Below, in pieces: positions 6,550 to 14,602 of a DNA stretch of 64,000 bases. The notes beneath the pieces were generated by a model. It saw nothing but the letters and a program-made list of their open reading frames with translations. It made no database searches and had not been told where the DNA came from. The position numbers were made by a program, and so were the translations under genes. The stretch is from JAVZLQ01 sp049700035 (GTDB taxonomy: Archaea; Thermoproteota; Bathyarchaeia; Bathyarchaeales; Bathycorpusculaceae), in the NCBI GenBank assembly GCA_049700035.1, contig JBNAWC010000001.1, forward strand, positions 14,790 through 78,789, in the 5' to 3' direction. Each line of letters starts with the position of its first letter. Position 1 is the first letter of the stretch.

Positions 6550-8647
6550 TTCGTCTCTTCCGCTCCTCCTTTAATGGACATTGCGGATTAAAACATAGCG
6601 TCCATGGACGCCTTCCTTTCATGCGCACTTGGACTATCGGCCAACCGCATCCGCGGCAATTCTTTCCCAGCGGCTTCACGGTGCCTCTTTGCGGAAGCGG
6701 AAATGCCGCTTTGCATGCGTTTTTGAAGTAGTTTGTGCATCCAACAAACCGTTTACCCGTTTTCCTTGAGTATAGCGTCATAAGTTTTCCAGTGTTGCAT
6801 ATTGGGCATGTGCCAATTACTCTTTCTTCAAGTTTTGCCCGTTTTATGGCGTTGCTTAACTGTTCGCCTATAACTTTCTCTTGAAGTTTTAACTCCTCCA
6901 CAACTGGCTTTAGGATTTCAACCGCGGATAAAAGCACATTTTCCCTTTTCTCACTGTTCAGCTGTATCTTGTTCATTTTTTCCTCCAAGTCTCTTGTTAA
7001 TCTAATTGAAACAACTGTCGGGCAGTGTTTCTTTAAAAGCTCCGTAACCTCAAAGCCTAAGTCTGTTACAACCATTCTCTCGTCTCTAACGTATTTCCTG
7101 TCATACAGCGTCTGTATTATGCCAGCCCTAGTCGCTTTTGTTCCAATTTCCGCCTCTTCCATCTTTTTAAGAAGGCTTCCAGGGTTGTATCGTGGCGGCG
7201 GCTTAGTGAACTTGTCCTCCAAGATTATTTTCCTAATTTTTACGTTTTGTCCTTCCGTTATTGGAGGCAAAACAACCTCTTCAGCCCTTACATATGGCTC
7301 ATAGAAGTGGAGCCATCCTTCCTTCAATGTTTGTCTTCCCCTAAGATAGAAACGGAAATCGTTAATGTTTATGCATGCCTTTACGCTTTGCCTTAATGCT
7401 AGTTCGCCGAACACAGCCATAAACCTTCTAACAACTAAATCCCAAATTCTCCTTTCAGGTTCGTCCAAAATCCTTTCGGGCAGGTTTCCAGTGGGATAAA
7501 TTGCTGGGTGCGCTGGGTCTTCCTTTTTGCCCTCGTTTGGCTTCAATTCTTTTTCTGCGAGAAGTTCTGCTGTCAGTTTTCTGTATTCTGGTGCTTTGTT
7601 TAGGTTTTTGAGTATTTCTTCATAGTTTATTGCTGGCGGGAGTTTTTGGCTGCTTGTTCGCGGGTATGAAATTAAAGCATCCAAGTACAAGCGTTGGGCA
7701 ATGTTTAAAGTGCGTAGCGGCGTGTAACCAAAAAGGCTGTAAGCTTCGCTTTGAAGGGCGCCCAAATCAAATGGTGTTGGCGGCATCTGCTGAAACTTCT
7801 TAACCTCTACCTTCTCGATTTTTCCATCCTTTCCCTTGCAACCTTTAACCACAGCGCTTGCCTCTTTCTTCGTTTCTATAACTTGTTTTTCAAATTCAGC
7901 CTCAAAAACAGCCCCGTCTATCTCAACCTCCGCCCTTATGCTCCAATATGGCGTCGGAACAAAACATCTAATTGCCTTTTCTCTGGCAACAAGAAACCTT
8001 AACGTTGGACCCTGCACCCTTCCAGTGCTTAATGTTGCGTATCTTCCGCTCCAATTCTTCGCCGCTATTGTCAAGGCTCTCGTGAGGTTCACGCCGTAAA
8101 GCCAATCAACCTCGTGACGTGTGCGTCCCGCCTCTATAAGGGTAAAATCCAAGTGTGGCAAGAGTTCAGCGAAGGACTTTTGCAGTTCCTCTTTCGTTAG
8201 CGTGGAATATTTCATGCGCTTTGAAATGTTTTCCTTGCTGCCACATGCATATTTGAGTATGCAATATCCTATTATGCTACCTTCTATATCATAGTCGCAA
8301 GCATCAATGAACGTGTCAGCGTTACCCGCCAATTTCGAAATTACCTCAAGCCAAGTGCGGATTTGCTTTGCCCCCCTTTCCGCAACATATCTGGGAACCC
8401 ACCTGAAACTGAAAACTGGATAGTAACTTCTTCCGCTTCTTTCCTCAGCAACAGTGTACAAGTGTCCAACTGCCGGAACAACAATGATGTCTTTATCTCT
8501 TTTCGCCACAAAATATGGCACGCCTTTTTCTTCCATTTTTCTCGCTTTGCCTTGCGAGTCCAATGCTGAGGCTATCCTCTGCGCAGCATCAGGTTTTTCG
8601 GTGATGATTAGCGTGTACTTTTCCATTTCCAAATCACATGACCCCAT
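6530..8647 (-). CDS. topA: DNA topoisomerase I, type IA
   Basis: 705 residues. The Toprim domain is at the start (TEKPDAAQ near 16-23, metal triad DYDIEG with Asp118, Asp120 and Glu122). The catalytic Tyr328 lies in ISYPRTSS, ATRAGIIQTLYDRKYV marks the strand-binding core, and two four-Cys zinc ribbons end the protein (CPICNTGK... and CRGCGWP...CFNPQCP). Type IA enzymes relax negative supercoils by cutting one strand through a 5'-phosphotyrosine. There is no helicase domain, so this is not reverse gyrase. An internal ATG at 8626 is an alternative start. It heads a three-gene overlapping operon. Confidence 0.95.
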   Translation of the reverse strand: MGSCDLEMEKYTLIITEKPDAAQRIASALDSQGKARKMEEKGVPYFVAKRDKDIIVVPAVGHLYTVAEERSGRSYYPVFSFRWVPRYVAERGAKQIRTWLEVISKLAGNADTFIDACDYDIEGSIIGYCILKYACGSKENISKRMKYSTLTKEELQKSFAELLPHLDFTLIEAGRTRHEVDWLYGVNLTRALTIAAKNWSGRYATLSTGRVQGPTLRFLVAREKAIRCFVPTPYWSIRAEVEIDGAVFEAEFEKQVIETKKEASAVVKGCKGKDGKIEKVEVKKFQQMPPTPFDLGALQSEAYSLFGYTPLRTLNIAQRLYLDALISYPRTSSQKLPPAINYEEILKNLNKAPEYRKLTAELLAEKELKPNEGKKEDPAHPAIYPTGNLPERILDEPERRIWDLVVRRFMAVFGELALRQSVKACININDFRFYLRGRQTLKEGWLHFYEPYVRAEEVVLPPITEGQNVKIRKIILEDKFTKPPPRYNPGSLLKKMEEAEIGTKATRAGIIQTLYDRKYVRDERMVVTDLGFEVTELLKKHCPTVVSIRLTRDLEEKMNKIQLNSEKRENVLLSAVEILKPVVEELKLQEKVIGEQLSNAIKRAKLEERVIGTCPICNTGKLMTLYSRKTGKRFVGCTNYFKNACKAAFPLPQRGTVKPLGKNCRGCGWPIVQVRMKGRRPWTLCFNPQCPLKEERKRRNEMQNM

Positions 8648-8760
8648 AAGAAAGCATTTCCTAAAATTAAATATTGTCCAAAATAAATTTTCCCAGTTTC
8701 CTTTTTAGCAATCGATAAATATTGCGTTGGATTATTCCTATCTACGTGGAGCGTGTTTGA

Positions 8761-8931
8761 TTGCCACAACGTGTCATATGCCAAAATTGTGGTCGAGTTT
8801 TGTATGAGGGAGCTGAACTTAAGCCTCCAGATGAAATTTTACACATGCACGACGGGAAATGCCCGGGATGCGGCAAGAAACTCTCCATTATACCAATTAA
8901 CGTTGAAGTTAAGCCAATAAAGACGAAGTAA
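8761..8931 (+). CDS. Small zinc-ribbon protein (56 aa) upstream of gcvT
   Basis: A short frame from TTG at 8761 to TAA at 8929-8931. The protein begins LPQRVICQNCGRVLYEGAEL and continues to DGKCPGCGKKLSIIP. Two CxxC pairs about 28 residues apart form a rubredoxin-like zinc ribbon. GTGGAG stands about nine bases before the TTG and an A/T-rich TATA element (GATAAATATT, about 8713-8722) some 45 bases before it. An in-frame TGA directly precedes the TTG, so no longer form is possible. It lies six bases before the gcvT ATG and is probably co-transcribed. Function unknown. Confidence 0.75.
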   Translation: MPQRVICQNCGRVLYEGAELKPPDEILHMHDGKCPGCGKKLSIIPINVEVKPIKTK

Positions 8932-8936
8932 AACGA

Positions 8937-10094
8937 ATGGTTGTGTTCAAAATGGAAGGAGCGCGGCGAACGCAACTTTACGAAGTTCACAAAAAAAGCG
9001 CAAAGCTAACGGTTTTCGCTGGCTTCGAAATGCCCCTATGGTACAAGGGCGTTATACAAGAGCATTTGGCAGTCCGTAACAGCGTAGGACTTTTTGACAT
9101 ATCCCATATGGGACGCATAATAATTCAAGGTCCAGATTCAGAGCGCTTTTTAAATTACGTGATAACCAATGACGCCTCTAAATTGTTGCCGAATAGTGCA
9201 CAGTACTCGGTGATGTGCAACGAGAAAGGCGGCATAATTGATGACTTCGTAATTTATAGGCTTGAAAGCGAAAAGTTCATGTTTGTTGCAAACGCAGCCA
9301 ACCGTGAAAAAGACTACAACTGGCTTTTGAAAAACTCCAAGAACTTTAACGTGAAACTAACAGAGATTTCAGATAATGTTGCGATGCTTTCAGTTCAAGG
9401 TCCCAAAGCGGAAAAGACGCTTCAAAAAATTTCCACAGAAGACCTAAGCAAAATTGAACGGTTTAAAGGCGCATCAACTTGTCTAGCGGATACAGAAGTT
9501 TTCATATCCCGCACAGGATATGCTGGCGAAGATGGATTCGAAATTTTCATATGGAACGCGCCGCTGAACAAACCCGATAATGCCATAAAACTCTGGAATG
9601 CAATACTGGAAACTGGCAAAGATTTTGGCATAGAGCCATGTGGACTGGGCGCAAGAGACACCTTAAGGCTTGAAGCTGGAATGTGCCTTTACGGAAATGA
9701 TATGGATGAAACTACAACTCCGCTTGAGGCAGCGCTAAGCTTCGTTGTGAAGCTTCAAAAAGACAATTTCATAGGCAAAGAAGCATTGCTAAAACAAAAA
9801 GCGGAGGGAATCAAACGTAAACGCGTAGGCTTGCTTATGCTTGAGCAAGGCATACCAAGACAAAAATATGAGGTTTGCGATGATAAAGGCGAAAATATTG
9901 GTTATGTGACAAGCGGTACTTTTTCGCCTCTGCTCAATTGTGGCATAGGCATGGCTTATGTGGCGATGCCAAAAGCTCAAGAAGGAAACGTTGTAAACGT
10001 TAAGATACGTGGGAAACTGGTGAAAGCGAAAATCGTTGCATTTCCGTTCTATGACACAAAAAGATATGGATACAAACGCGAGGCTTCAATTTAA
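8937..10094 (+). CDS. gcvT: Aminomethyltransferase (glycine cleavage T-protein)
   Basis: 385 residues, the usual length. Family landmarks are GLFDISHMG near 52-60, the folate-site Asp in KGGIIDDFVIYR, SRTGYAGEDGFEIF, and LGARDTLRLEAGMCLYGNDM. T-protein takes the aminomethyl group from lipoylated H-protein, releasing ammonia and giving methylene-tetrahydrofolate. No H-, P- or L-protein gene is in this window, so the rest of the system must lie elsewhere or the protein acts on another one-carbon substrate. A second ATG at 8952 is an alternative start; neither has a convincing SD. Confidence 0.94.
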   Translation: MVVFKMEGARRTQLYEVHKKSAKLTVFAGFEMPLWYKGVIQEHLAVRNSVGLFDISHMGRIIIQGPDSERFLNYVITNDASKLLPNSAQYSVMCNEKGGIIDDFVIYRLESEKFMFVANAANREKDYNWLLKNSKNFNVKLTEISDNVAMLSVQGPKAEKTLQKISTEDLSKIERFKGASTCLADTEVFISRTGYAGEDGFEIFIWNAPLNKPDNAIKLWNAILETGKDFGIEPCGLGARDTLRLEAGMCLYGNDMDETTTPLEAALSFVVKLQKDNFIGKEALLKQKAEGIKRKRVGLLMLEQGIPRQKYEVCDDKGENIGYVTSGTFSPLLNCGIGMAYVAMPKAQEGNVVNVKIRGKLVKAKIVAFPFYDTKRYGYKREASI

Positions 10095-10205
10095 AAAGGC
10101 TCCCATTGTAGGAAAGGTATATACGAGTGGTTCAAGTCTATGAAAGTCTATTAACCGTAAGAATAATAAAACACGTTAGTAATCTCTGTAGGGGAGATGA
10201 ACCCG

Positions 10206-12503
10206 ATGGACATCCGCAAAGCCATATCAAAAGAAAGCATCGTTAATGGAATAAAAGGTTTGGGAAAACTGCGAATAAGAATAAGCCACGGCTCAATAAT
10301 TACTATTTCGGCTTTGCTACTTATACTATTTATTGCATTCACAATTCGCATTTTGCCAATGCGCTGGGAAATAGCACCAGAAAAAAACACATTGCTACTT
10401 TCCGAATTTGACCCCTACTACCAATACAGCCTAACAAAATACATGGTTGAAAACGGTTTACTCGCGCCATACATACCTCCAGGATGGATTGATTATCAAC
10501 GCTGGTATCCAGATGGCATAAATATGTCACAGTCCTATCCTTCTTTGCCTATGACCGCAGCTTTTCTCTATAACATAATTTCTATGTTGGGAATAAACAT
10601 TGACCTAATGAGTTTCTGCGCTCTTTTCCCAGCAGTAATGGGAACGCTAGCATGCCTAATAATCTACTTCGTAGGCAAAGACATAGGAGGAACATCGATT
10701 GGATTATTGTCAGCATTGTTTTTGGCGCTAAGTCCATCATACATTCAGAGAACGTCCATAGGCTTTTTTGACGATGAAACAATAGGCATAGTGGCGCTAC
10801 TCCTATTTATGTATACGTTCCTAAAATCCCTTGAAGATGAAAGACCATTAAACTCAACACTAAAATACGCCATTGGTTCTGGGCTCGCTTTAGGCTATTT
10901 CATTTCTGGATGGGGTGCAGCATTTTATCCCATCGGTTTAACTGTGCTCTTCGTTTTCGTTCTGATTTTAATTAAAAGGTATTCACAGAGGCTTCTGCTA
11001 TCTTACGCCGTAACATTTGGTTTAGGTCTTTTTATAGCCATAAACGTCCCATATCTTTCATTAAGTTATTTAACGGCGTCAGCCATAATTCCAGTCGCAG
11101 GAGTATTTGTCCTATTATGCCTCGCCGAAATTTTGCGCAATATAACCTCAACCAGGATGCGTGTGACATTTGGTATGATTTTCATTTGTGTTTTAATAGT
11201 GGGCTTTGCCTTTCTGTGGCAATATGGATATTTAGGAAGCATCGCTGGAAAGTTTATTTCCGTAATTAACCCATTTGCGAGGGCGGAATCCCCGCTTGTA
11301 GAATCTGTTGCTGAGCATAGAATTTCAGCTTGGGGCTCCATATACTACGAGTTTGGGATAGGCATAATATTCTTCATAACTGGACTATATTTCCTCGTCA
11401 GGAACCCAACAAGCAAAAACTTGTTCATAATACTTTTTGGCATAACATCGCTTTATTTTGCTTGTTCAATGGTGCGTCTGCTTGTTCTTATGGCTCCAGC
11501 TTTCGGTCTTGTGGCTTCCAGCGGCGTACTTGGTGTTCTAAAGCCCTTTTACACTTTATTAAAGGAACCTCCAAAGCTGGTTGCAAAGAAAAAGTATGGT
11601 TTGGAGCATGTTGGAAAAGAGTTCAGCGGAGCAGCAATATTCCTAATATTCCTAATTCTCATGACAAACTTTGCATTTTCTCCTCAGTCAGGTGGTGTTC
11701 CAAAAGTTTACAGGCAAGCGTACACGCCAACAACAATTTCAGCGGGAAGTCTTCCAATAGCGCCAAGCGAGCCAGTTAAGGAGTGGCTGGACATGTTAAG
11801 CTGGCTGAAAAGCAATTTAGGGCCCAAACCGATAGGGGAAAAGGTTGTTTGCAGCTGGTGGGACTATGGCTATTGGCTTTCAATACTTGGCAACGTAACA
11901 TCACTTGCAGATAACGCAACAATAAACAGTACACAAATAGAAAACATAGGCTTCATATTCATGGCTAACGAAACCGACGCATTAAAAATGCTGAAACTTT
12001 ACGATGCAAAATACATTCTCGTGTTTGTTACGATAACCTCTGACGGTGCACTTGCGAACGCAGGCGGGGATGAAGGAAAATGGGTTTGGATGGCGCAAAT
12101 TTCGGGCGTATCCAGAAGACGCTTCATAGAAGGCGGCTTTATAGATGAGGATTTGATGTGGACTTCGAGTTTTGAACAAGTACGAGCAATGTTTGGCAAC
12201 TATACCTTAGGGTATAATTGGACCAATACAAATAACAACAACCAAGCAGATCAAGGCGAGTTGACTGCCGTCGGTGAGGGACAAAATTCGACAATATATA
12301 AGCTGATGCATTACGCGCGGGAAAGATGGCTGCAAGAACAAAAAGGCAGTTCACAATCGACTGTTCAGTTGACATACTTCAAGGAGGCTTACATTGCTGG
12401 ACTGAAAAATGATGGAAGCAAATATGGTTATAGTATTGTTCCACTCGTTTGTCTATATAAAATTGATTGGGAAAAATATTACTCTGACTATCCAAGCGTA
12501 TAA
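10206..12503 (+). CDS. aglB: Oligosaccharyltransferase AglB (STT3 family)
   Basis: About 765 residues: an N-terminal half with roughly 12 membrane segments and a soluble C-terminal domain. Catalytic landmarks are the acidic motif SEFDPYY (Glu67, Asp69) in the first external loop, ESVAEH in the fifth loop, and WWDYGYW at about 550-556, which binds the acceptor sequon. AglB moves a lipid-linked glycan to Asn in N-x-S/T on the outer face of the membrane. ATG at 10206 is preferred over ATG at 10197 because GGGGAG (10191-10196) is correctly spaced only for the second. A GlcNAc-1-P transferase homologue follows after 12 bases, so the first and last steps of N-glycosylation are adjacent. Confidence 0.95.
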   Translation: MDIRKAISKESIVNGIKGLGKLRIRISHGSIITISALLLILFIAFTIRILPMRWEIAPEKNTLLLSEFDPYYQYSLTKYMVENGLLAPYIPPGWIDYQRWYPDGINMSQSYPSLPMTAAFLYNIISMLGINIDLMSFCALFPAVMGTLACLIIYFVGKDIGGTSIGLLSALFLALSPSYIQRTSIGFFDDETIGIVALLLFMYTFLKSLEDERPLNSTLKYAIGSGLALGYFISGWGAAFYPIGLTVLFVFVLILIKRYSQRLLLSYAVTFGLGLFIAINVPYLSLSYLTASAIIPVAGVFVLLCLAEILRNITSTRMRVTFGMIFICVLIVGFAFLWQYGYLGSIAGKFISVINPFARAESPLVESVAEHRISAWGSIYYEFGIGIIFFITGLYFLVRNPTSKNLFIILFGITSLYFACSMVRLLVLMAPAFGLVASSGVLGVLKPFYTLLKEPPKLVAKKKYGLEHVGKEFSGAAIFLIFLILMTNFAFSPQSGGVPKVYRQAYTPTTISAGSLPIAPSEPVKEWLDMLSWLKSNLGPKPIGEKVVCSWWDYGYWLSILGNVTSLADNATINSTQIENIGFIFMANETDALKMLKLYDAKYILVFVTITSDGALANAGGDEGKWVWMAQISGVSRRRFIEGGFIDEDLMWTSSFEQVRAMFGNYTLGYNWTNTNNNNQADQGELTAVGEGQNSTIYKLMHYARERWLQEQKGSSQSTVQLTYFKEAYIAGLKNDGSKYGYSIVPLVCLYKIDWEKYYSDYPSV

Positions 12504-12515
12504 GGAAGCGATAGC

Positions 12516-13376
12516 TTGTTTCCAAAAGTTCCAGACCAGCACAAGCCAAACAAGCCTTTGGTTCCGAATGGTTTAGGTGTAATCTACGTTATAGCCAGCA
12601 CAGTGTACCTTTTCCTTCTTGAATATTTTCGTTCTCCAAGTGATGATGTTTCTAAGGCTTTGACTTTGGCTGTTTGCATACTTTTTGGTGGGTTTATGGG
12701 TTTGCTTGATGATTGGATGGATTTGCGTTGGCGTTATAAGGCTTTTTTTCCGTTGATTGCTGCTATACCGCTTGCCTCTTTAGCTAGGAGGCTTAACGTG
12801 AGAACTTCCGTGAGTGTTCCGTTGATAGGGGTGGTATTAGATTTTGGTGTTGCCTACTTTTTGGCGGTTATTCCGTTAATTGTTACTATAACTACGAACA
12901 CTGTGAATCAGCTTGGTGGGCTTAATGGTTTGGAGACGGTTTGTCCAGCAATAGTTTTGGTTGGGTTGATGTTTATGTCTGGTGATAATACTGTTCTTTT
13001 GTATGTTCCATTGGCTGTTTGGTTGATTTTGGCTTTTTTCAATTTTCGAGGAAAAATTTTTGTTGGAAACACGGGGTCTTTTGCCATTGGTATAACTTTG
13101 GCAGCTTTTGCCATAATCTCGGATTTAAAAATGAGTTTGGTGATTTGCATTTTGCCCTACATTTTCAATTCGGCACTAATTTTGTTGTCATATTTTCTTT
13201 TTAGGGCTAAGGCGCATGTTTCCTTTAATGGAGAAAAACTTTTTTCAGATCACAGGCGGAGTTTGGTTACGCTGATTACTTATAATCGTCCATTGAAGGA
13301 GCGTCAAGTAGTTGTTATAATTTCGCTTATAGTGGCGTTTTTCACGTTGCTTGCTGTTCTCTTTGAGTTTTTGTGA
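12516..13376 (+). CDS. UDP-HexNAc:polyprenyl phosphate HexNAc-1-P transferase (GPT/MraY family) with a short N-terminus
   Basis: 286 residues with about nine membrane segments. Family motifs are present: KPNKPLVPNGLG, LLDDWMD (Asp65, Asp66), NTVNQLGGLNGLE (128-140), FVGNTGSFAIG (182-192) and SDHRRSL (245-250). Such enzymes load the first sugar phosphate onto dolichol phosphate at the cytosolic face. Family members normally carry at least one membrane helix before the KP..P...G motif, and here that motif starts only ten residues from the TTG at 12516. The TTG has AAGGAAG at good spacing, and an in-frame stop (that of aglB) lies 12 bases upstream, so no longer form exists. It is probably active but lacks the first helix. 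Confidence 0.88.
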   Translation: MFPKVPDQHKPNKPLVPNGLGVIYVIASTVYLFLLEYFRSPSDDVSKALTLAVCILFGGFMGLLDDWMDLRWRYKAFFPLIAAIPLASLARRLNVRTSVSVPLIGVVLDFGVAYFLAVIPLIVTITTNTVNQLGGLNGLETVCPAIVLVGLMFMSGDNTVLLYVPLAVWLILAFFNFRGKIFVGNTGSFAIGITLAAFAIISDLKMSLVICILPYIFNSALILLSYFLFRAKAHVSFNGEKLFSDHRRSLVTLITYNRPLKERQVVVIISLIVAFFTLLAVLFEFL

Positions 13377-13561
13377 TGCGTTTTTCTGTGTGCTGTGTGT
13401 AGCGTGTTATTACACACAAAAGGCAAAAATTGGTTTTGAGCGAGGCTTAATTGCGAGAGGTTGAACGGCTGAAGATAATGATGTTTGGTTAGAGTGAGGA
13501 ATCAATTATTTGCCCAGCATTATATGTTCCTAACGTTTCAGTTAAGGTTGAAATTTCAAAA

Positions 13562-13999
13562 TTGTTAGGTGTGAGACTAGACGTTAAGGCTGGCGGGGCT
13601 GAAACGATAAATTTTGATGTTAAGGCGAGGCTTGAAGAGAAAGAGCGTAAAAGCCAACTTGTCATCGTTAACTTCAGCTTATTCCTCTCCACAAAGCCAA
13701 GCGTGGTTAAGTTTGAAATTGAAGGAGCGGCAACATTAAGTGGCAAGGATTCCGAGATAAACAAGATGTTAGAAGTTGACCCAGAGACGAAAGTGCCATA
13801 CGTTTTCCACAGAATCTATCAGCACGCATTCACAGCCATGTACCTACTATCAACAATTTTAAACACGCCGCCCCCACCGCAAGATTTGCTGTTCTCGAGT
13901 AAGGGACAGGGAATGCCAATCGAAGACGTGAATGTGGAAGTAGCTGAAGCAGCCGCAGACCTTGTTAAAGTTCAAGCTGAAACAGAGGGCAAAACTTAA
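13562..13999 (+). CDS. SecB-like protein
   Basis: 145 residues from TTG at 13562, preceded by AAGGTTG and a TATA-like TTATAT at about 13520. The layout resembles the SecB fold: long antiparallel strands (KSQLVIVNFSLFLST, VVKFEIEGAATLS), then VPYVFHRIYQHAFTAMYLL where SecB has its (C)PNILFPYARE...I helix, then a Pro-rich segment TPPPPQDLLF where SecB has its L.PVNFD.LY ending. SecB is a tetrameric bacterial export chaperone; archaeal SecB-like proteins are rare. The relationship is judged by eye and needs a profile search. It stands alone between the N-glycosylation pair and queT. Confidence 0.55.
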   Translation: MLGVRLDVKAGGAETINFDVKARLEEKERKSQLVIVNFSLFLSTKPSVVKFEIEGAATLSGKDSEINKMLEVDPETKVPYVFHRIYQHAFTAMYLLSTILNTPPPPQDLLFSSKGQGMPIEDVNVEVAEAAADLVKVQAETEGKT

Positions 14000-14030
14000 T
14001 AGCAATTAGAGAATTGTGCATAGTGCGAAT

Positions 14031-14085
14031 GGCGGGTGAGTGGGCCTCCACCCGTTCCGCCATATAAACCCCGGCGTAGGAGGTG
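14031..14085 (+). ncRNA. Structured leader of the queT-family gene, candidate riboswitch
   Basis: The 60 bases before the GTG at 14091 are GC-rich and can fold. GGC (14031-14033) pairs with GCC (14059-14061) and GGGTG (14034-14038) pairs with CACCC (14049-14053), leaving a loop that contains CCTC (14045-14048). GAGG of the SD (14080-14083, within GGAGG 14079-14083) is complementary to that loop, so an H-type pseudoknot could hide the ribosome site. The architecture is like preQ1 riboswitches, and QueT transporters are controlled by those in bacteria, but the bases do not match a preQ1 consensus I can recall. Assignment as a riboswitch is inference. Confidence 0.4.
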
Positions 14086-14090
14086 AGGAA

Positions 14091-14579
14091 GTGAAGTTTG
14101 GTGGTATAGAAGTAGCTTTAACTGCGGTTTTCGCTGGGCTTTATGCTGCTGGCGTGGTTTTTCTTGCGCCCGTAAGCTTTGGAGTTTACCAAGTTCGTGT
14201 TGCGGACGCTTTGCTACCGTTGTCAATGATATTTGGGTTGCCAAGTGCTATAGGGTTAAGTCTTGGCTGCTTGGTTGCGAATGTTTATGGCGGTTTAGGA
14301 ATAGTCGACGTTGTTGGCGGGACAATTGCAAACTTTGTGGCTTGCACCTTAGCTTGGTACATTGGCAGAGGTGGATTTGCGCGAAGGTTCCTTGGGAGTC
14401 TCGTTGAAACATTAACTATAACAATGATTGTCGGAGGCTATTTGTCTCTAATATTCAATGTTCCAATCGAGGTTGGGTTGCTGGGCATATTCATAGGCTC
14501 TGTCATAGCGATAAATGTTCTTGGTTTCGTTTTAGAAGAAGGCTTGCAGCGGAGTGGCATATGGAAGAATGTCAAGTGA
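14091..14579 (+). CDS. queT: QueT-family transporter (ECF substrate-binding component, queuosine-precursor type)
   Basis: 162 residues, almost entirely hydrophobic with about five or six membrane segments. The stretch LAPVSFGVYQVRVADALLPL followed by LGCLVANVYGGLGIVDVVGG is the QueT pattern. QueT proteins are S components of energy-coupling factor transporters for deazapurine precursors; in archaea the related need is archaeosine in tRNA. The GTG at 14091 is chosen because GGAGG lies seven bases upstream. The ATP-binding and T subunits at 32-35 kb could serve this S component. It stands alone, downstream of a structured leader. Confidence 0.8.
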   Translation: MKFGGIEVALTAVFAGLYAAGVVFLAPVSFGVYQVRVADALLPLSMIFGLPSAIGLSLGCLVANVYGGLGIVDVVGGTIANFVACTLAWYIGRGGFARRFLGSLVETLTITMIVGGYLSLIFNVPIEVGLLGIFIGSVIAINVLGFVLEEGLQRSGIWKNVK

Positions 14580-14602
14580 CATACAGCGAAGGAGTTTCTA
14601 CT

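Noticed and set aside
8742..8990. Minus-strand frame opposite the small zinc-ribbon gene and gcvT start
   Set aside because: No motif, and it lies antisense to two better supported genes.
8937..10094. gcvT considered as evidence for a glycine cleavage operon
   Set aside because: No H-, P- or L-protein gene is in the window, so only the T-protein can be stated.
13377..13561. 185-base gap searched for a tRNA or C/D box RNA
   Set aside because: TGATG- and CTGA-like words occur but in the wrong order and spacing; no cloverleaf seen.
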